Below are positions 47,182-59,548 of a stretch of DNA of 64,000 bases, piece by piece. A model generated the notes under the pieces. That model ran no database searches. It saw only the letters and a list, made by a program, of their open reading frames with translations, and was not told the origin of the DNA. The stretch comes from Liquidambar formosana (taxonomy: Eukaryota; Streptophyta; Magnoliopsida; Saxifragales; Altingiaceae). Within the stretch, counting starts at the first letter, position 1. Every line of letters begins with the position of its first letter. The position numbers and the translations under genes were made by a program. Location of the stretch: NCBI GenBank assembly GCA_039720395.1, contig CM077821.1, forward strand, positions 42,468,792 through 42,532,791, in the 5' to 3' direction.

Positions 47182-47388
47182 AATTTGCAAATTCTTTGAC
47201 ATGACATATTATAATTAAAATAAAAAAGTAGTTATTGGATTGGGTTTATTTTGCGCAATTTCAGACTTGTTAGGACCATGATAAACCCAAGTCTGAAATT
47301 GCGCAAAATAAACCCAATCCAAGAGCTGTTTTTTATTTGCAAACTCTTTGACATATTATAATTAAAATAAAAAAACAGTTCTTGGATG
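47182..47388. repeat. Perfect 35-bp inverted repeat flanked by direct repeats
   Basis: Arm 47235-47269 (TTGGATTGGGTTTATTTTGC...) is exactly complementary to 47288-47322, with an 18-nt loop. Outside it, 47182-47240 and about 47335-47388 are direct repeats sharing TTGCAAA, CTCTTTGACAT or its variant, and ATTATAATTAAAATAAAAAA. Confidence 0.9.
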
Positions 47389-47964
47389 GTCCGACCGTCC
47401 AAACCCAACACATTGTGGCTCTACCCCGACCAATTTAAAATGATGCAACCACTCCAACAAGACTAGACTTAAAAGAAAAAAAAAAGTGGTACCCACGAGC
47501 TAGATTTGGCTTTTAATAAGCCGAAACTCCCATGATGGGCGTTTTTAAAAAAAAAAAAACTTGAAAAATGAAAAACCTCCCATGATGGGTTAATCTAGAG
47601 TTTTTTTTGGACAGCCTGTTAAGAAAGAGATTTATCGATCCAACGTACGTCACCGGTCACTCTACATTACCATTTGAAAAGTAAATCCACGTTTTGAATG
47701 GACAACAGAATTTTCAACAAACCATGGGAGCTAAAATTGATTCCTATTATTATATTTGTCTCATAAAAATACGCCAAAGTTTGAAAAAAACATGTAGTTT
47801 AACTCTTTAAGAAAAATCATTATTACATTGACTTTTCATTTATTAAATTTCATATTATCAAATATATCTTCTTCTACTTATTGTTATTGGATTTTGTGAA
47901 AAGTAATTGTTTAAATAAGAAAAGGTAAAACAGGATAATCTAAAAAAATAAAAAATAATAAAGC

Positions 47965-48322
47965 AGGATAAATTATAGAAAACCTGCCTGAAATATGAGA
48001 GAGTCAGCAGATAAACCTCTTTATGTTTTAATTTTGTCAATGTGCCTCCCTTATATTTTAATTTTTGTCAATGTGTCCAACCGTCACTCGTCGTTAATGA
48101 AATTTGTCGAAAATTAGTCACGTGACTACGCACGTGATACCGTTAACGAACCCATGTTATCCAAAATCGCTGGAACCCTCGCTAACATCATGACTAATTG
48201 GGTGATCATTGACAATTGGTTTTGTCTTCCAATTAAACTAGAGGTCACATTGACAAAATTAAAAGATAAAGAAGGTTATCTGTTGACCCCCCATATTTCA
48301 AAGGAGTTTTCTATAAGTTACC
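47965..48322. mobile_element. MITE related to the Mutator-like element at 36844
   Basis: The left end is GGATAAATTATAGAAAACC, and the right end, reverse-complemented, is GGTAACTTATAGAAAACTCC followed by GGTCAACAGATAACC. The subterminal TTTTGTCAATGTG words match the 36844-39282 element. No clear target duplication was identified in the A-rich flanks. Confidence 0.65.
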
Positions 48323-50083
48323 AAAAAAATATGATTTGACTTTTCAAAAGGATTAAACATTTTGGGGCAAAAGAAAGTTACAAAAATAACTTATCTTTGT
48401 GAGACGAAAAGAGTATGAGCTTTCAAATTACCCAAGTAATCATTTGAATAGACTATTTCTTGATTTGTACGTGTGACCTTTGTGTCTCACTTTCAATTCT
48501 CTGCTTACTCATAATGTTTATGATAAAAGATTTATAAATAGTGCATGCATTAAAAAAAAAAAAAAATCTAACTCAAAAGTTGTAGTATAATTGAAGCATG
48601 ACACCCAAAAAAAAGAAAAAAAAACAAAGAAGAAGAAAGAAGAAGGTTGGTCACCATTGAAGGTTATATTTATATGTTTATATTTTTTAATGATAAAACA
48701 TTTAATAATTTGGTCCGAACAATCCTTAGACATGGGTGACTTTCAATTATTGACTACTTCACATCGTTTGAAGTGTGAGATAACTTGACTGGCCCATGAA
48801 AAAAATCGAATTGAAAACTTACTTCTTAGGATATAGAAGCCTAAGAAAAATTATTGTCTCATAATATTTATATTTTGTAAAGAATTTCCATTATCTTACA
48901 AATGACTTAAGACAAAAGTAGCAATGAGCAACAATCTTCTCTTTTATTATTATTGTTATTTTTAAAGGCCCTCACCTTAGGTTTAGGATTCTCTGTTTGG
49001 ATACTGAAACGTATCTAATGGCTTTAAAAAGCTTAGTTATCATTTCATATATGTGTTCATTTTTTTCAACCATTTAACTTGGCTATTACACGATTTAAGT
49101 GAGATTATCACCCACTTAAATGTATAATCAATTGAGAAAATCTAAATAAATAATTAATCTTTTAAAAATATAGGGAGTTAGAAACCAATACCTTCTCCTA
49201 TTTGCCTAAAGTGGTAACCACTTGCAAGAGTTATTTACATTGAAACAATGGCATACCGTTACTTGTCCTCTTTATGGAACCCAAGCCCCACACGTAGGGG
49301 CCCCTGATGTAGGTCCCATGGCCCCACCATGTGTGAGGTTTCCTTCGTGTCCTACAAAGTACGTTGATACAGCCCGATTGTCAGGCAAAATTCCAGATCT
49401 AAGAATGTTGAAATTTGAAATGTGTCAAGACCTCAGTTTTCACAGCAGCAAATCTAAAAATAAAAAATAAAAAAGAAAGTCAAATAATAATTAATATAGG
49501 CTCCGCCCAAATTCCACCAGTAGAAATCTGTCACCTCATCAAACCCCCCACTTGCATATGGGCCCCACCAATCCCACCCATTGCGCACACAGCACAACAC
49601 ACTAAACCCAACAGCCCCATCCCATATCTATGCGCTAAATAAAATAAATAAACATAAAAATCACTGTTTTTAGAAAAAAAAAATACAGGGGCATTTCAGT
49701 AAATTGCACCGAACGTGACCAATTTCAAAACCGGGGACAGTTAGTCGGCAGTTTTCCACACAATCTTAGGGGCGCCAGGATGAGAAACAACTGTACGTTT
49801 TTTGCTTTTCTTGCTTTCTACGAAGGAAGGAAGATATTTTTTTCACCATATTTTCCACGAAAAAACGCATATCTCATTCCTGGTTTACTCTCTCTCCAAC
49901 CCCCCCCTCTCTCTCTCTCTCTCTCTCCAAATTCTCTCTCTCTAGGAATCTAAGCCATGGCCCCTGGTTTTACTCTTTTTCTCTCTCCTTATATACTCTT
50001 GTCATTCCCACGACCTGATCTCACCCACTTTCGTCCCCATTTTGTGCACCCCGCTTTCACACGAATCCTACAATCTCTTGTTC
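48323..50083. other. Intergenic upstream of the cysteine oxidase gene
   Basis: AT-rich sequence to about 49200, then more GC-rich with CCCCAC/GGGGCC words (49260-49340). A CT-repeat at about 49902-49942 lies just upstream of the presumed promoter. No gene was recognised. An open frame at 49957-50184 starts upstream of the TATA box and is unlikely to be transcribed as a whole. Confidence 0.5.
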
Positions 50084-50093
50084 TATATATAAA
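50084..50093 (+). promoter_or_regulatory. TATA box of the cysteine oxidase gene
   Basis: TATATATAAA lies 211 bp before the start codon, with a CT-rich tract upstream and no in-frame ATG between that extends the protein. This would place the transcription start near 50120 and a 5' UTR of about 180 nt. Confidence 0.6.
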
Positions 50094-50303
50094 CCCATAC
50101 ACATACTTCAGATCTTGCTCTCTTCTCATCACCTCAACTCAGAGAACAAAACCCAGGAACCCACAGCTGAATTACGGCTTTTGATTTGAAGGGTGCTTTC
50201 AACTTTCAAGATTATCTATGTTCTTTGAATGAAGAAACAGTGATTTTTTTTTTTCTTTCTATTTTTTTGGGAGATCGAGATATAAGATATTGGCGGTGTT
50301 TCA

Positions 50304-53300
50304 ATGATTATGGAGGCGGGATTGGTGGAGCAGAGGAGAGATGGGGTTGGATATGTTAACAATAAAGTTATAAGGAAGAGGAGGTGCAAGCAGAGGAAGA
50401 AAAGGCGGGGTGAATCGCCGCCGATGGAGGTTTCGATTACGCTGCAAAAGCTGTTCCTTTCGTGCCAAAACGTGTTTAAAGGCCCTGGAACCGTTCCCTG
50501 TGCTTGTGATGTGCAAACACTCTGCCACATTCTTGGTACGTCTGTTATCGATCACATGCACGATTCTTCACTGCGTGACTCATTGCTTATTCTCTGTTTC
50601 TCTTTTCTCTAATGGTTTGACATGGTTGGTTTTCGCATACACAACTTCTTGATGGACTCTCTCCTCCTTTCGCACTAAACCAATTGCCAAGGTTGTGCAC
50701 AACTAGCTTTTTTTGTTAGATTGGATTAGCTGAAAATTTAGTATTGGCCTGTTGGGTAGCTAATTTTATTTTCTTCAGTCATGACGCTAGACTCTTGGTG
50801 GGTGCTCTCCAACCAGGAATGATTGATGACAAACCTGAACATATTTCTTTTTTATTGCATATTCCAGTAATTATTTTTTAAAAAATTTTGGGAGGGAGTT
50901 GCAGTTTTCCTTTAGTACATCTCGTCAGGAGTTAACGGACCTACGTGAATGGAATGGAATGAGATTGGTGAACAGCTCATTCTATTCTATTCTCATATTT
51001 CCTCCTGATTCCGACCAAACAAACAAGCCCTTAGGAAATTGCTCAGTTTATCTTGTGTATATAACTCACATTAATGTAGATCTCAGTGTCATTTTATCTT
51101 TTGTGGGTTTCTTTTGAGCTCTTTCTCTGAATGCCTTCTGTGGTTTCGTTACGCTGACCTCCAGTCGTTACGCACGTACAACCTTTGCTTTTAATACAAC
51201 AGCCGGCTGGTAGATCCACAAAGGCTAGCTTTAATTAATTTTGGCTAGTCAATATAACGGATTGGCCGGGTGCACTGAACTTGCAGAATAATAAATTAAA
51301 TGAAAGATGTAAAGTTGGGGCATGAGCAATTGTGCATGAATGTATGGCATATATTATAAAATCAAAATTTGCATGCATCTCTTATGTATTAAATACACAT
51401 AATTAGAACTAACTACATTGATTGGGTATTTAAGCGCAAATGTCATTTTCTTGAACTAGGCTTTTTTTTAATCATGTTGCAGATCATATGAAGCCAGAAG
51501 ATGTTGGACTAACTAAGGATCTGCAATTCTTTAAGCCCAAAACTGCTGTTGAACCGAATCCTATAGTCAAATACACCACCATATACAAGTGCAAGAATTT
51601 TTCGGTAAGTCTAGCCAGCTCTCTAGTACATCATCAATCGTGTTTTTTTTTTTTTTTTTTTTTTTTTGGGGGGGGTGGGGAAGCGACAGAAGAACCACCC
51701 TTTTACATTGGGATTAAGCTTTGAACTCCTAACCCATTTCTTAATACAAGGGAGAGAGATACACCATATATATATATATATATAGGATTAAGCTTTGAAC
51801 TCCTAACCCATTTCTTAATACAAGGGAGAGAGATACACCATATATATATATATATGTGGTCTGCTTTTGTGCTGCCATGCCTATATATATATACAAGAAG
51901 TCACGGAGTAAATAGCACTAATACAATATCAACAATCCGTCAGCTTTTGTTGTTGATCATTTAAGGGTAGTTCGTAGAGTTTGCTAATCTCATCATCGTT
52001 TACTTTGCAAAAGCCATCTCAAATGACTGATCTGTTTGCTTGTTACTCTGGCTTTTGCAGTTGTGCATTTTCTTTCTTCCTGCAACTGCTGTCATTCCCC
52101 TCCATAACCACCCAGGAATGACCGTTTTCAGCAAGCTCCTATTAGGAACTATGCATATCAAATCCTATGATTGGGTCGATCCCGTCGATTTGGATGGCTC
52201 TGCGCCGTCCTCTCCATGTGAGTCTCTCTCCTAACTAGGCCTTAATCTGAACTACACGGGATTGGCTACATGAATCCATTTTGTCATTCATTTTTTTCCC
52301 TATATCCTCTGTTAAATTCCTAGCACATATGGTTTTTTTTTTTTTTCCTCGTTCTCGAGATTAAATTATAGTAAAGAGGGATTTGCTGGTGTTTGACCTA
52401 ACTAAATTAAAGGATGGTTTTTGCAGTGAGATTGGCAAGGTTGAAGGCCAACAGGGATTTCATTGCCCCGTGCGACACTTCTGTATTATATCCAACGTCG
52501 GGAGGCAATATGCACTCCTTCACAGCCATAACACCGTGCGCGGTGCTTGATGTGCTTGGACCTCCCTATTCAAAAGAGGACGGTCGGGACTGTACATACT
52601 ACAAAGATATTCCCTACACCGCCTTTTCAAGTAAGCAAAATTCTTCCCTCTTCATCATCACTCTAGCGAAAATCACGACATGCTTTTGTAATTACTTGAA
52701 GAATTGATACAATTAAAGAATCACAATAGTTTGATTTGTTTGAATTAAGGCTTCCCGTAATGGATTTGAAAAACATATGAGCTAGGGCGCATACAGAGGC
52801 CTATAGGTGTTTTTGGGAGGAGGGGGCTTGAAATTTGTTAAATATTGAATAGGCTTATTCCAAAACCCAGTCTAGTACAATTCAAACTAGCTCAAGTCCC
52901 ATGAGTGGCCCAACAAGCGCCCATGGAAATTAGAGATAGAATGCAGCATATATAGAAAGGTGGGAAAGCAATCCTTACAATTGCTTTGAAAGACTACAGG
53001 CTGCTGACTTGTGCTTTAGGGTACACTCAACAAGACTAATACAAGGCAGTGAAAATCCAAAATTTCCCTCTTATCCAAACCATGTTTTATGTGGTATGAC
53101 CTGTCATACCCACCATTATATAAGATGGTGGTCCCCTACAAAAAACCCAAAAAGATCACTTTGTAGAGAGACACCATGAATTCGAGCCCCAGTAAAAAGC
53201 CGGCTCACAAGGGTCTGAGTCTTCTTACAGCTTGACTTTCTTCACCTCCATAAATTAATTAGGTGGTTGTTTGGATCAGGACATTTAGCGTGTACTTGTT

Positions 53301-53716
53301 GGGACACATGCTTTTATCTTTAGTAATGGATAACCATGGCCTTTAGAGTTTAGGCCATGCCCCTGATCTTCTCTCAATCAAAAACAAAATACCCAATAAT
53401 CCCTTCCATCTAAATCTTCATAAGATTATCGATACTCGTGAAACAAATACAGCTTAAGAAATAATACTCAGTAAAACTCCACCGTGTTGTTGTGGGGTGT
53501 TCAATTGATGAATGATAACTGCTATATATTAATTATTATTTTCGATTTGAAATGTTTCATTATTAACTCATCGATTTCATTTATGCAGATGTGGAGACAG
53601 CGGTGGCGACAGACAGCGACTGCTATGGATGGTTAGAAGAGATTGAGATGCCAGTGGATTCCCAGATGGAAGGGATTGAGTACATGGGGCCACAGATCAT
53701 CGAGACTAATTTCTAG
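50304..53716 (+). CDS. PCO: Plant cysteine oxidase (N-terminal cysteine dioxygenase)
   Basis: The exons are 50304-50535, 51483-51604, 52061-52217, 52427-52630 and 53589-53716, giving 280 aa with every junction in phase. A basic stretch (VIRKRRCKQRKKRR, about residues 22-35) could be a nuclear signal. The cupin core follows: PLHNHPGMTVFSKLLLG with the iron ligands His133 and His135, then GGNMHSFTAITPCAVLDVLG with His200, then PPYSKEDGRDCTYYKDIPY. The enzyme oxidises N-terminal Cys, for example of group VII ERF transcription factors, to the sulfinic acid using O2. This marks them for the Arg/N-degron pathway, so it is an oxygen sensor. The length and extended basic N-terminus fit the PCO1/PCO2 type better than PCO4/5, but I cannot assign the number. 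The last exon is duplicated, in damaged form, 6 kb downstream. Intron 1 is 0.95 kb. Confidence 0.94.
51711..51856. repeat. About 73-bp tandem duplication in cysteine oxidase intron 2
   Basis: GGATTAAGCTTTGAACTCC starts both units (51711 and 51785). Each unit ends in a (TA)n tract. The copies are almost identical, which suggests a recent slippage or unequal-exchange event. Confidence 0.92.
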
Positions 53717-53824
53717 GTGTTTAATAAGACACACTTGTCTAGAATTTTTTATTTTATTTTATTTTTGAGTTCGTTTTCTGTGCGTCTTGGGAACAAACGA
53801 TAGCAATGTTGATGAAAGAAGTTA

Positions 53825-54615
53825 GGCACCGTTTGGTTACACTTATTTTAAGGTTTTTTTGTTTTTCTTTGTTTTTGTAAGCAAAAAGATGTAAAAGCAA
53901 AAAATACTATTTGGTTAGAGAAATTAAAAAGGATTTCTAGAAAGCAAAAAGTAAAATATTAGATTTCAAGCAAAAGCAATTAAGAGTTGCTTTTAAAAGT
54001 CATTTTTATTTTTCGGATAAGTTTGGCTATAACTCGAAAAATTTGCAATTGAGAAAGGTTGTTCAAGGGTGAGTTCTACCCAAGAATTCATATTATTTGG
54101 TATCAGAGTTAGTTATCATGTTGAGTATGGGATCGGACGCAGTATGGGTTGTGGTTCTTTGAGGTCGATTGCTGTGAAAGGGACGACTTATAGGTTGGAT
54201 TAAAATGGTTTAGTATTGTGTATGGGTATGGTATTAAGTCATTGAATACTGGTAGGTGAGTGAAGTCTCCAAAAGAGAAAAGGCTACTATTGGGTTAGTG
54301 TTGATAGAGTGGGCCGCCTTGGTCGTTGGTTCTGTAAGCTTTTGTTTGGGTAACGATGATTCGATAAAGTTTCCAATAAAATCTAAAAATAGTTGAAATT
54401 GTGGCAAAAAATAGCACACTATGTTTATTTGCATCATTGGAGCACATTGTGCTAAATTATGGCATTTGACACTATAGTATGTGCTAAAATATCAACAGCA
54501 CATCTTATTTAGCTCACATGGCTGGAGATGCTCTTACAAGCAAAAGGCAAAAAAAATAAAAAATGATTTTTTCTATTTTAAAAAAATCTTTTAAAAAGTA
54601 CAACCAAACATTACC
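53825..54615. mobile_element. Tourist-like MITE, enlarged by internal insertions (copy 1)
   Basis: It starts GGCACCGTTTGGTTACACTT and ends with the mirrored AGTACAACCAAACATTACC. TTA flanks both sides (53822-53824 and 54616-54618), as for PIF/Harbinger MITEs. The interior repeats AAGCAAAAAG words. The counterpart in the second copy is only about 430 bp. Confidence 0.8.
54061..54335 (+). mobile_element. Retroelement-like insert with primer-binding-site motif
   Basis: Absent from the second duplication copy. It contains TTGGTATCAGAGTTAG near 54097. TGGTATCAGAG is the sequence complementary to the 3' end of initiator Met-tRNA, used as primer-binding site by many plant LTR retrotransposons. No LTR or gag-pol is attached, so only a fragment is present. 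Confidence 0.45.
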
Positions 54616-55607
54616 TTAATTTTTATTCATTATCTCTTTAATGTAATACATGATTTCCCAAACCAACAAAATAAAAATAAAGAGGTACTCCGTATATGGC
54701 ATGTGATTTTGATATACTCTTGAGAAACTAGGGGCGACGAGTCGACTACTACTAGTCAGTCCACTCTCCATCATGGTTTATAGATTTAGTAGTGTCCAAA
54801 AGATTTGGACTAAGGTTTCAAGGACTGAGTCAATTTGATCACAAAGCTAGGGTAATGAAATCTTTGATTTTGATGAGATAGGATGACACGAAACAATCTC
54901 GAGCCTCGGAAATTTTGTTAGCAGCAGCCTTCCTTAGACTATTCTATTTTTTGTTCAGTGGGGTCTGAACCATTTTTTTCCAAGAGTAATTAATGAATAT
55001 GGTGGCGTATTTAGAATATGGTTCCAGAGCTCACTTTTAACCTTCCCAAAAAGGACGGCCTAAAATTTTTGTAGAAAAATGAGAACCCAAAACTTGATTA
55101 TATTTAATCTCACCCTTTGTTTGACCAAGTAAAATCTCAACTTGTAACACCAAACCCTGAATGCATATGAAAAAGATGGGAGTACTAAACTACTAATCTA
55201 TCTATATTTTGGACAAAAAGGTTGGGGTGGGTGGCAATCTATATATATTTTGGAAAAAAAAGGATTTGGTGTGGGTGGCAATAAACAATCGATCAAGCAT
55301 AGGCAGACACACGCAACTCGACTAATTGTAAACAGAAGCCAAATGGGCTATTCCTATCTTGCCTAAAGCAATACTCTTCGACCTTCAGGGTCAGTCTAAT
55401 GGTAAGCCGAGTTTTGATCAACGCCTTAATAATGTATGTAAAGTGTTTGAAATCCTACAAAAGTGTTTGATCCTTTTGGCTCTATTCCCATAGCTTGATA
55501 ATCAGCCCGATACGTGTAACATGAGGAATTACATGTCTAAGATATTAGTCGAAGTCAAAACTTAGAATACTTGGAATTAAAGCTTAGAATACACTATAAA
55601 AGAATTC

Positions 55608-56026
55608 GGCACTGTTTGATTGCACTTATTTTAAGATATTTTTTGCTTTTGAAAGCAAAAAGTTGTAAAAGCAAAAAACACTATTTGGTTAGAGGAAATA
55701 AAAATAACTTCTAGAAAGCAAAAAACAAAATATTTGATTTCTAGCAAAAGTAATAAAGATTTTCTTCTAAAAGTCTTTTATATCTTTTGGATGAGTTTGT
55801 CAAAAAATTCGCAGTCGAGAGAGGTTGTATCTGTTCTAAGCTTCCGTTTGGGCAACGATGATTCAGTAGAGTTTCCTATTACATCCAAAAGATCACCGGT
55901 AAAATCAATTTTACCAAATGCATTTTTGCTTTTATTGCTTCTACTTAAAACCAAAAATTAAGAAAGTATAAAATGACTTTTACTACTTAAAAAAATATTT
56001 TTTAAAAAGTGCAACCAAACGGTGCC
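55608..56026. mobile_element. Tourist-like MITE, second element of copy 1
   Basis: The ends are GGCACTGTTTGATTGCACTT and, reverse-complemented, GGCACCGTTTGGTTGCACTT. It is the same family as 53825-54615. TTA follows on the right, but TTC precedes on the left, so the duplication is imperfect. Confidence 0.75.
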
Positions 56027-56613
56027 TTACCAAATTGGAAAATGTCATTGATGTTTTTAAATTTGTTTTTTTTAAAAAAATTCTAATAATGTGGCTATCG
56101 TTATGTCCAAAAAAACAAAACAATAGAGTATCTATAGAGGGAGATATCATCCCCGTTGTCACACACCTCTGCCCCTACATTTCATAGGATTTGATTGACA
56201 GGTAGATCCCAGTTGTAAGGTATCAAAAATAGTAATTATTTTGTTTCGCCTCTTACTGCCATTTCATCCAGATTGCGTGACACAATGTGCCCCAATCCTT
56301 TCAGACTCAAATACGAGTAATTTATCTTTGTTTAATTGGCGCTGGCGTTTTCTTGGAAGAGAAGTATCGTTTCAGACATTGAAACGATAGTAGTGATTAA
56401 TAAGTAATTTTAGAAAGAAATATTTTAAATAGGAATCTTGATTAATGCGAATATAAAAGTTTTATTCATACCCACTACGTTTTTATGATATAGAAAGAAC
56501 ATCTAAGCATATTCGTCAACCACATAGCTTATTATGGTATGTGATCCCACAAATAAATTATTTGTAATGTTGAAAATTAATATGGCTTTTATAGTTTCTC
56601 AATCTCCTACACC

Positions 56614-56822
56614 TATATAAAGCCCAACTCATACAATCACATGCCATACATTCAAAATTCAGGTAGAAAGCCAGTTTCCTTTGAGTTGAGTTGATTTGAG
56701 TCGAAAAAAGAGGTGTAGAAAAGATGATTTTCAACTCGTTTTTGAAATTTTATGTTTCTCTTATGGGTGGTCCATTGCTACTGAAAATATGCGGACGCAA
56801 AGATTTCTGCATCAAAGGCTAA
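56614..56822 (+). CDS. Small reading frame, 32 codons, with TATA box (copy 1)
   Basis: TATATAAA at 56614-56621 is followed 103 bp later by an ATG at 56724, in a frame that ends at 56822. The peptide is MIFNSFLKFYVSLMGG followed by PLLLKICGRKDFCIKG. Compared with the frame at 63145-63243, seven codons differ: five changes are third-position synonymous and two change residues (Gly/Asp, Leu/Met). No family is recognised. It has a hydrophobic N-terminal half and two Cys near the C-terminus. It could be a small peptide gene, the start of a longer spliced gene, or chance. The feature span includes the TATA box. Confidence 0.35.
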
Positions 56823-57556
56823 GAGGTCGCTGTTCATTGCATTCCACAAGAAAATAAGCAGCAGTCGGTAAATTTCTAAATTGTTTGAGTGTTCGGAGGA
56901 GGATAAGGATGTAGTAGATTAAAAAGGAAAAAGGAAAAAAAAATGCATTTATTCTTCTTCTTTTCCATTCAATTTTCTCTCTTTTTCTTTTGAGTCCTTT
57001 ATTCATGCGACAGGGGAAGATGAAATAGATTTTCATGCGCAATGATGCTGAACGGCTCCCTTACTCCTCTTTCCAGGAGCTCTATCATTTTTTTTTTTTA
57101 CACTAACTTTGGGCATGCAATTTAAGATGCGCATCATGTCATTAAATTTATCTCATTGCATCTGTCCTAATCCTATAAATTTAACCTGAAACATGTTAAA
57201 ATGAGACCCATAGGTGCCAATGGTTGAAGTTGACAACAACATTAAGAGACCAAATTTTGATCGATGTGTGATAAAATCATAAGGCATTTTTACAGTGAAA
57301 TTTTGTCCACGGATTCTTGAAGAATCCTCCATTTCATGGGGTGTGTATTTTGAAATTCATCAAGGGCACCCACATAGGCTGATATGGCCCGATACATGAC
57401 CCTTAGCCCGAAATTGTATGGGATGAGCATAATTTGAATTTGGGCTGGCCAGAGCTAGGGCACAGCTGAGCTCAGCCCAAAGTCAGGCGAGCCACTGAGG
57501 TGTTAAATTGAAGCCACACCTAGGCGGAAGTGATTTTTCGTATGCGACTAATGTTA

Positions 57557-57952
57557 GGGAACGGCTATCGCAACCCCCCATTCTTATAACCCCCTCTTTT
57601 TTTATAGTTTTTAAGATTTTATGAAAAATATAAAACGTTTTTGCAAAAACTGATTACTTAATCTACTAGAAAACATCATTTTGAACAACTTTGCAGAAGA
57701 AAGTTTTTCCAAAATCTATCGTTTAGATAGACTTTTTGGCAAAAAATGAAATAAAAATTATAAATGGCTAAAAAGTATATTTAAACGATAAATTTAGGAA
57801 AAACTTTCTTTTACAAAGTTTTTCAAAATGATGTTTTCTACTTAACATCACGGTCGGTTTTTACAAAAACCTTTTATATTTTGCATAAAACCTAAAAACT
57901 TAAAGGATTGGGAGTGGGGTGATAAGAATGGGGGGTTGCAATAGCCATTCCC
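57557..57952. mobile_element. MITE with 9-bp target duplication, private to copy 1
   Basis: The ends are GGGAACGGCTATCGCAACCC and, reverse-complemented, GGGAATGGCTATTGCAACCC. CTAATGTTA flanks both sides (57548-57556 and 57953-57961). The second copy shows an unfilled site (GTAATGTTATAGG) at the window end. The interior has paired AAAACTTTCTT-type inverted words. Mutator-type by duplication length. Confidence 0.88.
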
Positions 57953-58299
57953 CTAATGTTATACTTTCGTGAAGACCATTAATGGAAGTGATTAAATTTC
58001 GGCTGGCCTAAACTTGGGCCGAAGTTCATCCCACAAACGGGTTGAGTCCCGGCTTAGAAATGTGAGCTCAGAACGGTCAAGCTTGGGCTTATGCTTTATC
58101 ATTTGGGCTTAGATTGAGTAGCTTAAGCCTAAGCAAAATGGGCTAACTTTTCTTCTTCTTTTTTCTGTGCGTAATTTACTAATTTGCCATCATCACATAC
58201 AAAAGCTGTTTATGGATTGCAAAATCTTTTGCCAAAATCCCTTCACAAAATGTCACGCCTATTTTGGAAAGAGAATGCTTGTAGGATTTGGCTCCCACC

Positions 58300-58301
58300 A
58301 A

Positions 58302-58355
<54 letters not shown>

Positions 58356-58388
58356 AAAAGGGGAAGAAGAAGAAGAAGAAGAAGAAGA
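58300..58388. repeat. (AC)n / A-tract / (GAA)n low-complexity run
   Basis: Short AC repeat, then about 45 nt of nearly pure A, then about nine GAA units. Confidence 0.95.
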
Positions 58389-59548
58389 TGTGTGCATCAC
58401 ATTTTGAAATAAAATGAAACTTAGTGAGACCCTAATCTAATCTCAATGCGTGCCTAAGCTTGTATACAACCATCTTGATGCATCCTATATTATATTGGTG
58501 AGATTGGGTACCATATGGCCACCATTCTAGTGGCAATCACACATGCCATGGGGTTGGACTCCAACATCAACATCAATTATCAAGATTCCTTGGACCATAT
58601 GGTATGAGACAATGGGATTGAACTTTCAAACCTAGAGGGCACGTACTTACTTGAAGAATACAATTAAAGAATCAAAATAGTTTGATTTGTTTGAAATAAG
58701 GCTTCCCGTAAAGGACTCGGAAAAACATATTAAGGCGCATACAGAGGCCTAGAGGTGTTTTTGGGAGGAGGGGGCTTGAAATTTGTTAAATATTGAATAG
58801 GCTTATTCCAAAACCCAGTCTAGTACAATTCAAACTAGCTCAAGTCCCATGAGTGGCCCAACAAGCACCCATGGAAATTAGAGATGGAATGCGGCATATA
58901 TAGAAAGGTAGGAAAGCAAGTCTTTCAAAGCGGAAAGGTGGGAAAGCAATCCTTACAAATGCTTTGAAAGACTACAGGCTGCTGTACTTGTGCCTAGTGT
59001 ACACCCAACAAGACTAATACAAGGCAGTGAAAATCCAAAATTTCCCTCTTATCCAAACCATGTTTTATGAGTTATGACCTGTCATACCCACTATTATAAG
59101 ATGGTGGTCCCCTACAAAAAACCCAAAAAGATCACTTTGTAGAGAGACACCATGAATTCGAGCCAATAAAAGCCTGCTCACAAGGGTCTGTGAGTCTCTT
59201 TACAGCTTGACTTTCTTCACCTCCAGAAATTAATTCGGTGGTTGTTTGGATTAGGACATTTAGCATGTACTTGTTGGGACACATGCTTTTATCTAAGTAA
59301 TGGATAACCATGGCCTTTAGGCCATGCCCCTGATCTTCTCTCGATCAAAAGCAAAATACCCAATAATCCCTTCGGCTAAATCTTCATGAGATTATCGAGA
59401 CTTGTGAAACACATACAGCTTAAGAAATACTCAGTAAAACTCCAACGTGCTGTGGGGTGTTCAATTGATGAATGATAACTGCTATATATTAATTATTATT
59501 TTCGATTTGAAATGTTTCATTATTAACTCATCGATTTCATTTATGCAG

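Larger units (their letters stand above)
52689..58644. repeat. Tandem duplication, first copy (about 5.95 kb unit)
   Basis: From ACTTGAAGAA near 52692 onward, sequence matches that from about 58648 in the same order and orientation: intron 4 and exon 5 of the cysteine oxidase gene, two Tourist-like MITEs, a small reading frame, then spacer. The second copy begins where the first ends, so this is a direct tandem duplication. Private to this copy are a retroelement-like insert (about 54061-54335) and a 396-bp MITE (57557-57952). Confidence 0.9.

Noticed and set aside
49957..50184. 75-codon plus-strand open frame just upstream of the cysteine oxidase gene
   Set aside because: It begins before the TATA box and is low-complexity CT-derived sequence, with no family resemblance, so neither a gene nor a likely upstream ORF.
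55380..55520. tRNA-like words (GGGTCAGTCTAATGGTAAG and TTTGATCC)
   Set aside because: Arms do not pair and spacing is wrong for a tRNA. The same sequence recurs in copy 2 only as part of the duplication.
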